The translations under genes were made by a program, and so were the position numbers. From Gloeocapsopsis dulcis (GTDB lineage Bacteria; Cyanobacteriota; Cyanobacteriia; Cyanobacteriales; Chroococcidiopsidaceae), in the NCBI RefSeq assembly GCF_032163395.1, contig NZ_CP119968.1, positions 2,253,501 to 2,317,500 of the forward strand: a stretch of 64,000 bases of DNA, written 5' to 3'. Numbering within the stretch: the stretch's first letter is position 1; each line of letters starts with the position of its first letter. Below are positions 27,701 to 39,207 of the stretch, piece after piece. The notes beneath the pieces were generated by a model. That model was given only the letters and a program-made list of their open reading frames with translations, was not told the origin of the DNA and did no database searches.

Positions 27701-27955
27701 ATCTGAATTCCCTCTGAGTACTAGTGTGAGTTCTAAACCACAGAGACGCAAAGAGCACAGAGTGGTAGATATAGAAAAGGCTAACTGCTATCCCTACAGG
27801 TCATTGTAGAAAGAAGCTAAGCATTGCTTGGATCGGTGTTTACGTATTTCTGCGTGGGTATTTCCGTTCTATAGGGTATCCTAGAATTTCTGGTTGCAAT
27901 TATCTAGTTTATAGTGAAAGGTTTCGACCACTCCTCACTCCTCATCCCTCCTCTA

Positions 27956-28222
27956 ATGGCTAAAAAGAAGCAGAAGTTTCCTTATTTAGTTGGCTCTAAG
28001 TGGACTGCACAGCAAAAAATCGATGGCTGGCGTCATTTTCTAGTGGTTAACCGCAAAAACCAAGGTAAGTGGCTGTTTGCGGAAATGGTTGCAGCATGCG
28101 ATCCTAACATCCGGTTTTGGCTGAATGCTACATTACTCAAAGATCGTTCGCAATGGCAAGCTGGCTGGCAATCCTTGAAAGATATCGCCGAACTTAATGA
28201 ACTTGCGACAGGTGAGTTTTAA
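27956..28222 (+). CDS. TIGR02450-family small Trp-rich protein
   Basis: From ATG 27956 this is an 88-residue protein with GSKWTAQQKIDGWRHFLVV and WLNATLLKDRSQWQAGW. The spacing of Trp residues is that of the TIGR02450 family of small conserved proteins found in cyanobacteria and some other bacteria. Its function is unknown. The 14 codons upstream from GTG/ATG-like starts lie in CTC-rich intergenic repeat sequence, so I exclude them. Confidence 0.8.
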   Translation: MAKKKQKFPYLVGSKWTAQQKIDGWRHFLVVNRKNQGKWLFAEMVAACDPNIRFWLNATLLKDRSQWQAGWQSLKDIAELNELATGEF

Positions 28223-28489
28223 ATTTTGAGCTTTGAGTTAATTTCATTCATAATTCATAACTCCATGCAGCAGTAATACCGTTTAATCACATAGGTAATA
28301 TTTCGGTTTCGGATTGTTACTTTTTGGTTACAAAATATTACTAGAATATTGTCATTTTTAATGAATATTCTCTCAACAGCGAGTATTAAATTAGTTTTAT
28401 TTATAATTTGCTGGTATTGTATAAGATAAAACTTAATTTTTCTTAAAAATAGGGTAAGACTTTATCCTAACAGAGAGGTTGCTGCGTCT

Positions 28490-31174
28490 ATGAAACGATC
28501 GCAAGGCAAAACACGCCGTGTTTGCGCTCAAGAAGGGGTACTAAATCGCATTACCAGTCGCATCCGTAAATCTTTAGAACTGCAAGAGATTTTATCAACG
28601 ACTGTCGAGGAAGTACGTAGGTTTCTCAACACAGAACGAGTTAAAATTTACCGATTTCATCCTGATGGAAGTGGTGAAGTTATTGCTGAATCAATTCACG
28701 GTAAGCGGCTTCCTGCACTTCTGGGGCTACATTTCCCTGCTGATGATATACCAGCACAAGCGCGGGAGATGTTTGTGAAAACGCGTCAACGCGTCATTGT
28801 CGATGTTATTGCTCAAAGAAAGGCACTTAATCAACTCGATAGCTCAGAAACCGGAGAAAGCCTTTTAGTAGAAGATATTCGCTACAGTCCTATTGATCCT
28901 TGTCACGCCCAATACCTTTCTAATATGGGTGTGTATTCTTCACTGACGCTACCAATTTTATACCAAAATCAGCTTTGGGGATTACTTGTTTCGCACCACA
29001 GCAAACCGCGACAGATTTCCCTAAAAGAATTAGAAGTTGTACAGTTGCTTGTCGATCAGCTATCAATTGCAATTTCTCAGTCAAACCTATTGAAGCAGAC
29101 ACGACAACAAGTACAGCACGAAGCAACACTTAATCAAATTAGTTGCTTGCTTCACTCTCCCGCCAGCGTGACAAAAATTCGCCAAACCGTTTTAGAAGAA
29201 CTTGTCAAAGCCTTGCAAGGTTCTGGAGGTAGACTGTATATTACCGCAGAGCCTACAGGTAAGCCGGCACAATTATATACTTACGGAGAACAACCTTGCT
29301 GTGAACTTGAAGAAAGTTCATATTGGCAACAAATTATGGGGTTGCCGCATACCTCCCCAACTCAGCAGTACAGTTATGAAGAACTGCGCGTGCGGAATTT
29401 TTCTGTGCCAGAAAACCTTGGAGATTTATCTGCTGATCGTAATAATGCACATTCACCAAAGTTTCCCCATTTACGAACGGTTAGCGACTTGTATCAAGAA
29501 CCACAGTTTGAGTTAGTCTCAGCTTTTGCAGCAACGACAATTCGTTCAATCTTGATTATGCCGCTACAATATCGCCAAGATTGTGTAGGATGTTTTACGA
29601 TTTTCCGCAATGAAATCGAAACTGAGACTTTGTGGGCGGGAAGATTGAATCATGACGAACGCAACATTCGTCCGCGTGAGTCGTTTGCAGCATGGCGAGA
29701 AATCAAACAAGGACAACCGCACGAGTGGGGTTTAGATGAGGTTAAACTTGCCCAAGCTTTAGGAAACAACCTATACATGGCTGTGATGCAGCGGCGTGTA
29801 GAAGATATGTTTCGGCATCAAGCTTTGCACGATCCTTTAACAGGGCTACCAAATCGGATACTTTTTGAAGATCGACTTTCACTAACACTTGCTCAAGCAT
29901 ATCGACGTGGCAAAATGCTTGCCGTGGCATTTCTTGATTTAGATCGCTTCAAGACAATCAATGATACGCTGGGTCATGCAGTTGGAGATGCGCTATTACA
30001 AAGTGTGGCGCAAAGATTGCTGGGATGTTTGCGTGAAGGCGATACGATCGCTCGTTGGGGAGGCGACGAATTCACATTACTGCTGCCACGAATTAGTTGC
30101 CCAGAAGAAGTTGCTAAGCTAGCGCAAAGAATTTTATCCTCTTTCAAGACTCCGTTTCGGATTGGCGATCGCGAATTACACATCTCAACAAGTATTGGGA
30201 TTGCGTTGGCTCCTTACGACGGCGAAGATACAGAAACGCTACTCAAGAATGCCGATACAACAATGTACCGCGCTAAGCAGCAGGGAAAAGATAACTTTCA
30301 GTTGTATACGCCGGAGATGAATAAAAAAGCGCTAGAGCAACTTGTTTTAGCAAATCATCTTCATAAAGCATTAAACCGCGATGAGTTTTTGTTGCACTAT
30401 CAGCCACAACTTAATTTAAAAACGGGTCAGATCGTCGCACTTGAAGCTTTGATTCGTTGGCAACATCCAGAGTTAGGACTAGTTCCCCCCGATCAGTTTA
30501 TTCCCTTAGCAGAAGAAACAGGATTAATCGGAGCAATTGGCGAGTGGGTACTCCAAACCGCTTGTACCCAAAACCGTGCTTGGCAACTCGCAGGGCTACC
30601 ACCAATGCGGATTGCGGTGAATCTCTCAGCACGTCAGTTTCAACAGAAAAGGTTATCAAAAACTATTGCTCGCGTTCTTGCTGAAACAGGGCTTGATCCA
30701 AGTTATTTAGAAGTTGAAATCACTGAAAGTATTGCAATGTATGATGTCAACTTCACAATTTGCATCCTGCAAGAATTACAAGACATGGGCGTTTACATTG
30801 CGATGGATGACTTTGGGACTGGCTACTCTTCGCTGGCGACACTCCGACGTTTTCCTTTACATACCCTCAAGGTGGCTCGCGAGTTTGTTAACGACATCAC
30901 AACGGATCAAAAAGACGCAGCGATTATTAAATCTATCGTCGCACTAGGACATGGACTAGAGTTGAATGTCATTGCTGAAGGTGTCGAAACTCTCGAACAG
31001 TTGAAGTTTTTACACGCAGTGCAGTGCGACGGAATGCAAGGCTACTTGTTTAGTCAACCTTTAGCGGCAGATGCTGTTACCCAATTTTGTCAGCAACAGT
31101 CAGCAGGGGGAATTTCTCTGAGTAATTTCTCACAGAAATTAGAATTTTCTGTAGTCAAGAAGCTTGACAACTAA
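28490..31174 (+). CDS. Bilin-type GAF photoreceptor with GGDEF and EAL domains
   Basis: This 894-residue protein probably turns light into c-di-GMP changes. The first GAF domain (about 15-200) has the phytochrome/CBCR motif FPADDIPAQAR (82-92) and a Cys-His pair, DPCHAQYL (Cys138), at the usual bilin attachment site. A second, less typical GAF lies at about 205-440. The GGDEF domain (about 445-605) has GGDEF at about 523 with an inhibitory I-site REGD five residues before it. The EAL domain (about 625-870) has EALIRW (about 651) and DDFGTGYSS (about 774). Both catalytic signatures look intact. No PAS or histidine kinase domain is present. Confidence 0.87.
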   Translation: MKRSQGKTRRVCAQEGVLNRITSRIRKSLELQEILSTTVEEVRRFLNTERVKIYRFHPDGSGEVIAESIHGKRLPALLGLHFPADDIPAQAREMFVKTRQRVIVDVIAQRKALNQLDSSETGESLLVEDIRYSPIDPCHAQYLSNMGVYSSLTLPILYQNQLWGLLVSHHSKPRQISLKELEVVQLLVDQLSIAISQSNLLKQTRQQVQHEATLNQISCLLHSPASVTKIRQTVLEELVKALQGSGGRLYITAEPTGKPAQLYTYGEQPCCELEESSYWQQIMGLPHTSPTQQYSYEELRVRNFSVPENLGDLSADRNNAHSPKFPHLRTVSDLYQEPQFELVSAFAATTIRSILIMPLQYRQDCVGCFTIFRNEIETETLWAGRLNHDERNIRPRESFAAWREIKQGQPHEWGLDEVKLAQALGNNLYMAVMQRRVEDMFRHQALHDPLTGLPNRILFEDRLSLTLAQAYRRGKMLAVAFLDLDRFKTINDTLGHAVGDALLQSVAQRLLGCLREGDTIARWGGDEFTLLLPRISCPEEVAKLAQRILSSFKTPFRIGDRELHISTSIGIALAPYDGEDTETLLKNADTTMYRAKQQGKDNFQLYTPEMNKKALEQLVLANHLHKALNRDEFLLHYQPQLNLKTGQIVALEALIRWQHPELGLVPPDQFIPLAEETGLIGAIGEWVLQTACTQNRAWQLAGLPPMRIAVNLSARQFQQKRLSKTIARVLAETGLDPSYLEVEITESIAMYDVNFTICILQELQDMGVYIAMDDFGTGYSSLATLRRFPLHTLKVAREFVNDITTDQKDAAIIKSIVALGHGLELNVIAEGVETLEQLKFLHAVQCDGMQGYLFSQPLAADAVTQFCQQQSAGGISLSNFSQKLEFSVVKKLDN

Positions 31175-31786
31175 AGTCGCGGCTTGACAAACAAAGTCTA
31201 CCTCCGTGGATTAATTGCGTGAAGATAGATTTGATCTTTGTAGTAATGCTTGATCTAGTGGCGTCTCACTAAAAATTTATTATTTTTAACTTAACGCGTG
31301 GGTGATCGCTTTTTATTGGGATTTGCTCAAGGTTTTCTTGATAGAAGTATGTAGTTGACTAGGCTTGGAAGTCATACCGTACTATATATTGCATCGCGCA
31401 TTTTAAACCTGTAAAGCCTTAGGGCATTGGTTAAACGCTTCAGATTTGTGACCTTAAAAAACCCATTCACTTACAGGCACATCGCTTAGTTGTGCGTCTG
31501 AGGAAAGATATTTTGGGAAGAAATACTTTTTTATATTTTGTAACTATTTTTATAAATAAAATTACACAAAATCTTCTAAATGAGTCTTTTAAGGGCTGAG
31601 GAAGTATCATAGAGAAATATAAATATTTATATTTAATATATGTCTGATTATTCCGTTTTAATTCTATAGTTACTCTTAAGACCGCTTTCATTTCCATGTA
31701 AGTTGGACAATAATGCGATCAAACAAGATAGTTAAATTTCTTCTCTAGTTCAGAAGCATTCATACAACGATAGGAGCCAACTCAAC
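31175..31786. other. Intergenic region upstream of chlL
   Basis: 612 bases with no supported gene. A perfect 20-bp AT palindrome, AAATATAAATATTTATATTT, lies at 31615-31634, about 150 bases upstream of chlL. It could be a promoter-proximal structure, but its low complexity makes chance plausible. The region probably holds the chlL promoter. Confidence 0.45.
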
Positions 31787-32653
31787 GTGAAACTTGCAGT
31801 CTACGGAAAAGGTGGCATCGGTAAATCCACAACAAGCTGTAATATATCGGTCGCACTGGCTAAACGCGGCAAAAAAGTCTTGCAAATTGGTTGCGATCCA
31901 AAGCACGACAGTACTTTTACACTGACTGGGTTCCTGATTCCCACAATTATCGATACACTTCAGGAAAAAGACTACCACTACGAAGATGTGTGGCCTGAAG
32001 ATGTGATTTACAAAGGCTACGGTGGTGTAGACTGTGTGGAAGCAGGAGGTCCTCCAGCAGGGGCAGGCTGTGGCGGTTATGTTGTCGGTGAGACAGTCAA
32101 GTTACTTAAAGAACTCAATGCCTTTGATGAGTATGATGTCATTCTATTTGACGTTTTAGGCGATGTGGTCTGCGGTGGGTTTGCAGCACCACTCAACTAT
32201 GCAGATTACTGCATGATTGTCACCGATAACGGTTTTGATGCCTTATTTGCAGCGAACCGAATTGCAGCTTCTGTTCGAGAAAAAGCGCGGACTCATCCTT
32301 TGCGTCTGGCTGGTTTGATTGGCAACCGTACTGCAAAGCGGGATTTGATTGATAAATATATCGAATCAGTGCCAATGCCAGTATTGGAAGTGCTGCCCTT
32401 AATTGAAGATATTCGAGTTTCGCGCGTTAAGGGTAAAACGTTATTTGAAATGGCGGAAAGTGACCCATCGCTGGAGTATGTTTGCGACTACTACTTAAAT
32501 GTTGCGGATCAGATTTTGGCACGTCCAGAGGGCGTTGTCCCGAATGATTCTCCAGATCGCGAGTTGTTCTCGCTGCTTTCTGATTTCTATCTCAATCCCA
32601 CTAAACCACAGGCGATGAGTCAAGAAGAAGAACTAGATCTGATGATGGTTTAG
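31787..32653 (+). CDS. chlL: Light-independent protochlorophyllide reductase iron protein
   Basis: ChlL is the dimeric [4Fe-4S] ATPase that feeds electrons to ChlN/ChlB for dark reduction of protochlorophyllide. The 288-residue protein is NifH-like: P-loop KGGIGKST (residues 7-14), a cluster Cys in [16 protein letters not shown] and another in [11 protein letters not shown]. It is followed by a DUF5331 gene and chlN, the common cyanobacterial order. chlB is not in the window. Confidence 0.98.
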   Translation: MKLAVYGKGGIGKSTTSCNISVALAKRGKKVLQIGCDPKHDSTFTLTGFLIPTIIDTLQEKDYHYEDVWPEDVIYKGYGGVDCVEAGGPPAGAGCGGYVVGETVKLLKELNAFDEYDVILFDVLGDVVCGGFAAPLNYADYCMIVTDNGFDALFAANRIAASVREKARTHPLRLAGLIGNRTAKRDLIDKYIESVPMPVLEVLPLIEDIRVSRVKGKTLFEMAESDPSLEYVCDYYLNVADQILARPEGVVPNDSPDRELFSLLSDFYLNPTKPQAMSQEEELDLMMV

Positions 32654-32908
32654 AAAGCTGATAACAGTTGGCTGTCAGCTCATATCAAGGAGGAAATAGG
32701 TAATAGGAGTTATTATGCTCGCATTGAGCAGTTAGCATTGAAACAGAAGCTAATAGCTAATCGCCAATTGCTAATCGCTCATAATTACCAGTCTTTAAGA
32801 TATGTTGATTTTTACCGACTTACTCCTACTAAGTGGTATCGTAAGCAGCTAATTGTTACTCTCCAGTCGCTATTATCAAGCTAGTTCTCAGGATGGGGTA
32901 AGGAGATC

Positions 32909-33460
32909 ATGGCTTTTTTTGAAGATTTGAAAATCTCTTTGAGACAAAAGTGGTTGCGTTTCTTTCAGGCAAATCGTTCTTGGCTTAACTTGTATATGGA
33001 TGCAGCGTCTGTAGCAACTCCAGATGGTGGCAAACGACCAGCATCATACCTCATCCTAGGTGTTATCAATGCGCTTGAGCCGCAAGTAGCACAGTTGATG
33101 CTACCGTTTTCTAAGCTGAATCCTGATGTGGATAGCTTAATTGAGGTACTAGAGTTAAATTTTGACCCAAATTTAGTGCTAGAAAATAGCCCGATCCAAG
33201 CTGCTACCGAACAGCCCGAAGCAGAACTAAGTCAAGAAGTTCCTTTATCGGATGCAGAAATCGCAAAAATGTTACCACCTCAAAATGAAGGTGTCACAGA
33301 AACTATTACAGTAATTCAAACGCTGACACAGTTAAGTGACATGCCATATGAGGAGACGAGTGTCAGTCCTCAATATGAGTCTAGCCAAGAAGAATTTGGG
33401 TCTGAAGGCAGTCGGGGTAGTAATGGTGATGTAATTTCGCGTTTATTTCCTAATTTTTAA
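32909..33460 (+). CDS. DUF5331 protein between chlL and chlN
   Basis: This 183-residue protein has an N-terminal domain (about 1-90) with WLRFFQANRSWL and PDGGKRPASYLILGVINALEP, which I recognise as DUF5331. An acidic, low-complexity tail follows. It lies between chlL (255 bases upstream) and chlN (80 bases downstream). The conserved position suggests a link to dark chlorophyll synthesis, perhaps assembly or regulation, but no biochemical role is known to me. Confidence 0.75.
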   Translation: MAFFEDLKISLRQKWLRFFQANRSWLNLYMDAASVATPDGGKRPASYLILGVINALEPQVAQLMLPFSKLNPDVDSLIEVLELNFDPNLVLENSPIQAATEQPEAELSQEVPLSDAEIAKMLPPQNEGVTETITVIQTLTQLSDMPYEETSVSPQYESSQEEFGSEGSRGSNGDVISRLFPNF

Positions 33461-33498
33461 TAATTTGATACTGCTGCTAGTTGATGGCTAATAGCTGA

Positions 33499-34935
<1,437 letters not shown>

Positions 34936-34990
34936 ATTGTAAAAGCAATTAGCTAAGAACTATACCAGAGTTGGATTTAGTGTGGAGTGC

Positions 34991-35013
34991 GCGCAGGCGA
35001 GACGCCTGCGCCA
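34991..35013. terminator. Bidirectional terminator between chlN and CHAD gene
   Basis: GCGCAGGCG (34991-34999) pairs with CGCCTGCGC (35003-35011) across a three-base loop, and outer bases (GTGG/CCAC) extend the stem. It separates convergent genes. Similar GC-rich palindromes recur in cyanobacterial intergenic DNA, and a degenerate relative (GCGCAGGCATTTTGTCTGCG) lies near 15403-15422. Confidence 0.7.
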
Positions 35014-35028
35014 CTTTATTAATGTACT

Positions 35029-36003
35029 TTATGCTTCGATGTTGGGCTGCAAAATCATTGCCCGAAAGTTAGTTCTTGTTTCAGGATTCAAGTACCGCTG
35101 ATGGATACTTTGCCACTCTTGCCATGATTGGTAGTTTGCACCTGTGAGTTGATTTGCCAAGTTGGGCAAATGATTTTTCATGTCTGAACGCAAAGAATCG
35201 GTCATAAACTCAGACAAAATAAAGCTGTCTTGAATCTGACCTAAAATACTTTGAATTCGTTTGACTTCTTCGAGATAGGTATTGTAAGTCTCGCCGTAAA
35301 AGTCATCAAGGACTTCCATTTGGTAGCGAGTACGTTTCGCTTCTTTGCGTAAACTGTGAAGAAGGTTGCCATCATCTGCTAAGTGCTGTTCTACTGTTGC
35401 AGGTGAAAGACCTTCTAGGATATGAATTTCGCCGTCTTTAACTTCAGCACCGACTAACCAACCAGGATGCAGTAGTAATTCACTGATTTGCGGTAACAAT
35501 AAATCTGGCAGTACTTCTTGAATTGGCATTTGAGCAATTCTCTTGTAAGAAGGCTTATTGAGCCATTTTGTTAAAGACTGCTTGAGTGACTGGTAAGCGT
35601 CGCTTTCTAAAGTTGTTTTGACTTGAGCAAACGCTTGAGTACGTTGTTTATCTAGCTGGTTGAGGACTTTGTCGAGGGATTTCTTTTCTTTTCCAGGTAG
35701 AGTAGGCTGATATTTTTTTTCTAATGCTTCGTGCAATACATCTAGGTCGCGTAATTTACCCAAGGTGCGAGCAATATTACCAATTTTTTTTTCTTGTGCT
35801 GATTTTGGTAAGTCGATTGCTGGCGCAAACCCAGTTATGGCACTGCGGAGGCGGCGCATCCCCACACGCATTTGGTGCAAGTCTTCAGGATGCTTGTCTT
35901 TAAGTACGTTCGCTTCGTGTTTGAGAAACTTCTCAAAGTGTTTCTGAATTGCTAAGGATGCCCAGTCTCCTAGAGTATGAGCTTTGTTTGTACTTGTAAT
36001 CAT
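35029..36003 (-). CDS. CHAD domain protein
   Basis: This 324-residue protein consists largely of a CHAD domain, an all-helical fold rich in conserved His and basic residues that binds polyphosphate. The diagnostic stretch is HQMRVGMRRLRSAI (about residues 43-56), with a second region LRKEAKRTRYQMEVL (about 216-230). No CYTH triphosphatase domain accompanies it. A role at polyphosphate granules is inferred from the family. Confidence 0.87.
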   Translation of the reverse strand: MITSTNKAHTLGDWASLAIQKHFEKFLKHEANVLKDKHPEDLHQMRVGMRRLRSAITGFAPAIDLPKSAQEKKIGNIARTLGKLRDLDVLHEALEKKYQPTLPGKEKKSLDKVLNQLDKQRTQAFAQVKTTLESDAYQSLKQSLTKWLNKPSYKRIAQMPIQEVLPDLLLPQISELLLHPGWLVGAEVKDGEIHILEGLSPATVEQHLADDGNLLHSLRKEAKRTRYQMEVLDDFYGETYNTYLEEVKRIQSILGQIQDSFILSEFMTDSLRSDMKNHLPNLANQLTGANYQSWQEWQSIHQRYLNPETRTNFRAMILQPNIEA

Positions 36004-36123
36004 TTTAGGTACGCTCTTGAGTTGAACTACTCAAGCTCGATAAGGATGTGTGAGTAAGGATAGTGGCAATAGCCAAAGACATCTATTATAGATACTTCAT
36101 ACGTTTGATTGCTAATAACTTAG

Positions 36124-36858
36124 CTAGTCTTTAGCAATCTGCGATGCTGACCAAGGTGGGTTAGTTAAATCGAGAGGGCGAGACAGCCACAAAGCTTGTT
36201 TTGAAATTGTAACTTCACCAGTGGCGATATTTTTAAGAAAAGGTTTACTTGTCCAGATTTGGCAACTACACAGTTGTTTTGGTTCTTTTAATTCATACCC
36301 ACCTTCAACTGGTCGTAGTTGGAAAAATTCGATATGCCAATGTGCCGGTTCTACACCTACATAGTCTGGAGTTGATCTTGATGTGTCATTCGACTCTTCA
36401 CTATATAACTGATTCACTGCTCCAGGTAAAAAGTCAATGTCGAGGATCTCTGGTGTCAGGTTTTGTTCGCGGGCAAAGTCTAAAACTTTCTGCCAATTGT
36501 AAACTGGTTCACTGTCGGCAAGACTATGCGTTAATTGTTCGCCAAAACAGTGCCCTCCCCACAGCCAAATCAGCTTTGATAAAATTGTTTCTACACGAAG
36601 GCGATCGCTTTGTAGTACCTGTAAGTCTTCGGGCAAGATAACTCTTCCTGGAACGCACCACCAATATTCCCAATTTGTATTATTGTCGATGGGAATGATT
36701 CGTTTGACAATTCCTGGAATGCGATCGCGCTGCTGCTTCTCCCGAATCGCGACAGGTGATTGCAGAGGATCAGCTACAGATGCTTCTAATCGATTGGCTA
36801 GAGGATGTTCCGGCGCAATCATCATCTCAGAAGAGATGAATAATTCACCTGCAACCAT
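36124..36858 (-). CDS. Hypothetical cyanobacterial protein
   Basis: A 244-residue protein with no domain that I recognise. It is rich in Trp (WEYWWCVPGRVILPED, PAHWHIEFFQLRP), has no signal peptide or membrane helix, and looks soluble. It has a normal start and codon use and is separated from its neighbours, so I regard it as a real gene. The pattern of scattered Trp and Pro suggests a compact beta-rich fold, but no function can be assigned. Confidence 0.7.
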   Translation of the reverse strand: MVAGELFISSEMMIAPEHPLANRLEASVADPLQSPVAIREKQQRDRIPGIVKRIIPIDNNTNWEYWWCVPGRVILPEDLQVLQSDRLRVETILSKLIWLWGGHCFGEQLTHSLADSEPVYNWQKVLDFAREQNLTPEILDIDFLPGAVNQLYSEESNDTSRSTPDYVGVEPAHWHIEFFQLRPVEGGYELKEPKQLCSCQIWTSKPFLKNIATGEVTISKQALWLSRPLDLTNPPWSASQIAKD

Positions 36859-37241
36859 AATTTAAGTCTCCAATACGTGCCTGAGGTACATTGCCTTATT
36901 TTAGAGATTAGAACATTCTTGTTACATTTGAAAAGCTTTTAAGTGAATTTAAGTTCCTCTTTATACAAATATAGTGTTATGCAAACCACCTCATACTATC
37001 GACATATACCTAATAGATTAGAGACAAGAGACTAAGCTGATTTTATACGATTTGAGAGAAGATTAGTATTGCTAAAATATTGCAATATAAGAACTTGGGA
37101 GTACAAGATTTGTGCAATTTTCCTTCATAAAATGAAGAATAGCCGTAGGCAAAATGACTACTTTACATTTTATATTTAATTTGTCACCTCCTAATTCATT
37201 TTGGTTAAAATTATTAAAATAGTAATAATTGGCTGAACAGA
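36859..37241. other. Gene-free divergent intergenic region
   Basis: 383 AT-rich bases between the divergent hypothetical gene and the DUF3616 gene. No RNA, repeat or credible small gene was seen. Confidence 0.5.
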
Positions 37242-38309
37242 ATGTTAAATACTGATAATTCAAACCAAATCATTCTTCGCTTTGAAGATGAATTTAGAGA
37301 GCATAGAAAAGACCTTTCAGCAGTACGCTTAACCTCTGATAATTATTTATGGTTGGGTTCAGATGAAACATCATCAATTGAGCGGCTAACCTATAATTCA
37401 GAGCTAAAATTATTTAAAGATCATAAGCAATTTCAAATCAAAGATTTTATAGATCTACCGGCACCAGAAGATCAAGAAATTGATATAGAAGGAATGGCTT
37501 ATATAGAACCTTATTTATGGTTTGTTGGTTCTCATAGTTGGAAACGCAAAAAGCCCAAACCTGATAAAACAAACGAAAAAAACGTGTCTCGCCTCACAAA
37601 GTTAGAGTCAGAGCCAAATCGTTATTTACTTGGACGAATTCCTTTAATCAACGGTGAATTACATAAAACTTTTACTCAAGAAGGTGCTGAAACACTCACC
37701 GCTAGCAAGTTAGAAATTACGCCACGCGGCAATTTATTAATGGATGCCTTAGCCAACGATCCACACTTAGGTTCCTATATAGGTGCAGCTATTCCAGGAA
37801 AAGAAAATGGATTTGATATTGAAGGCTTAGCTATTTATGAAAATCGCATTTATTTAGGAATGCGGGGTCCAGTGTTACGTGGTTGGGCTGTGATATTGGA
37901 GATTAAATTAGAAAATAGTAATCCAGAGACCTTAATTTTAAAATCAATTGGCGCAGAAGGAAAACAGTATAAAAAACATTTTATTGACCTTAATGGGTTA
38001 GGAATTCGGGATTTGTGTTTAGATGGGGAAGATTTATTAGTACTAGCAGGACCAACAATGGATTTAGATGGTCCTGTAAGAATATATTGTTTAGAGCAGG
38101 GCGTACATTTACCTGAAAATAGCTTGTCACAACCCCAAATCGAGTTAGATATTCCCTATGGAGATGGAGACGATCATGCCGAAGGAATAACTTTAATTGA
38201 TGATATTGATTCTGCTCATTCTTTGCTAGTGCTGTATGATGCACCAGCGCCATCTCGTTTACAAGGAGAAGGAGACGTAGTTGCAGATATATTTCATCTT
38301 AAACTTTAA
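37242..38309 (+). CDS. DUF3616 family protein
   Basis: This 355-residue protein fits DUF3616. Repeating stretches such as DIEGMAYIEPYLWFVGSHSWKRKK, FDIEGLAIYENRIYLGMRGP and DHAEGITLIDD suggest a beta-propeller with acidic loops (the EG(M/L/I) repeats). No signal peptide is present. The function is unknown. It lies ten bases upstream of the AraC gene, so the two may be cotranscribed. Confidence 0.8.
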   Translation: MLNTDNSNQIILRFEDEFREHRKDLSAVRLTSDNYLWLGSDETSSIERLTYNSELKLFKDHKQFQIKDFIDLPAPEDQEIDIEGMAYIEPYLWFVGSHSWKRKKPKPDKTNEKNVSRLTKLESEPNRYLLGRIPLINGELHKTFTQEGAETLTASKLEITPRGNLLMDALANDPHLGSYIGAAIPGKENGFDIEGLAIYENRIYLGMRGPVLRGWAVILEIKLENSNPETLILKSIGAEGKQYKKHFIDLNGLGIRDLCLDGEDLLVLAGPTMDLDGPVRIYCLEQGVHLPENSLSQPQIELDIPYGDGDDHAEGITLIDDIDSAHSLLVLYDAPAPSRLQGEGDVVADIFHLKL

Positions 38310-38318
38310 ATTGAAAGG

Positions 38319-39134
38319 ATGATTTACTACACCTATATTCCGCGATCGCCGCTATCGCAGTTTGTGGAGTTTTTTTGGTTTCGGGAAGGGTATAACGTAC
38401 CGCAGGCACAAGCGCGCTTGCTGCCAACTGGTTCAATGGAATTAGTCATTAACTTGCGCGAAAACTCAATTCCTCTATTTGATCGATGTAGTCGAGTACA
38501 GTACGGCAATGCACGCGGGAGCATGATTTGTGGAGCGCATTCCGAAAGCTTCATTATTAATGTTGACAGTAAAGTTCGCGTGATGGGTGTCCATTTTAGG
38601 GCAGGTGGGGGTATTCCATTTTTTGCTGTGCCTGCCGGAGAATTGCATAATCAGATCCTATCGCTGGACGAATTGTGGAATTACCGCGCTACAGAACTAC
38701 GCGATCGCCTACTCGAAGCCTCAACCATTCAAACTCGTTTCGTTGTTTTAGAGCAATTTCTCCTAAGTTTGATACGATTGCCTGAACGCCATGCATCTGT
38801 TGATTTTGCGTTACGGGAATTTGAGCGATCGCATTCATCTACCGTCAGTACGGTAACTGAGCAAATTGGTTTTAGTGCTCGTCATTTTAACCGACTCTTC
38901 CGCGATCGCGTAGGCCTAAGCCCTAAGCTGTTTTGTCGGGTGCAACGCTTGCGACAAGTCCTTAATCTGTTATCTAAAAAGTCTTCCGCCGACTGGATAG
39001 ATATAGCTTTAAGCTGTGGCTATTTTGATCAAGCCCACTTTATTCATGACTTTCGTAGCTTTGCTGATTGTACCCCTACAGACTACCTCAAATACCGAGG
39101 TCTTCATCCCCAACATATAGTATTGCCTAATTGA
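38319..39134 (+). CDS. AraC-family regulator
   Basis: This 271-residue protein has an N-terminal AraC-type sensing domain (about 1-140, DUF6597-like, beginning YIPRSPLSQFVEFFWFREG). A C-terminal double HTH (about 160-260) follows, with ARHFNRLFRDRVGLSPKLF and IALSCGYFDQAHFIHDFR. It could control the upstream DUF3616 gene or unlinked targets. The ligand is unknown. Confidence 0.88.
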   Translation: MIYYTYIPRSPLSQFVEFFWFREGYNVPQAQARLLPTGSMELVINLRENSIPLFDRCSRVQYGNARGSMICGAHSESFIINVDSKVRVMGVHFRAGGGIPFFAVPAGELHNQILSLDELWNYRATELRDRLLEASTIQTRFVVLEQFLLSLIRLPERHASVDFALREFERSHSSTVSTVTEQIGFSARHFNRLFRDRVGLSPKLFCRVQRLRQVLNLLSKKSSADWIDIALSCGYFDQAHFIHDFRSFADCTPTDYLKYRGLHPQHIVLPN

Positions 39135-39207
39135 GGTCAGTTTTTTACAATCCTTCCGCATCAGTCATCTGCCACAATATAAGCTACTGAGATTAGAGTA
39201 ATGTGCA

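Noticed and set aside
31467..31697. Minus-strand open frame upstream of chlL
   Set aside because: AT-rich and without protein features; more likely promoter DNA.
37072..37263. Minus-strand open frame before the DUF3616 gene
   Set aside because: Overlaps the start of a supported gene and has no recognisable features.
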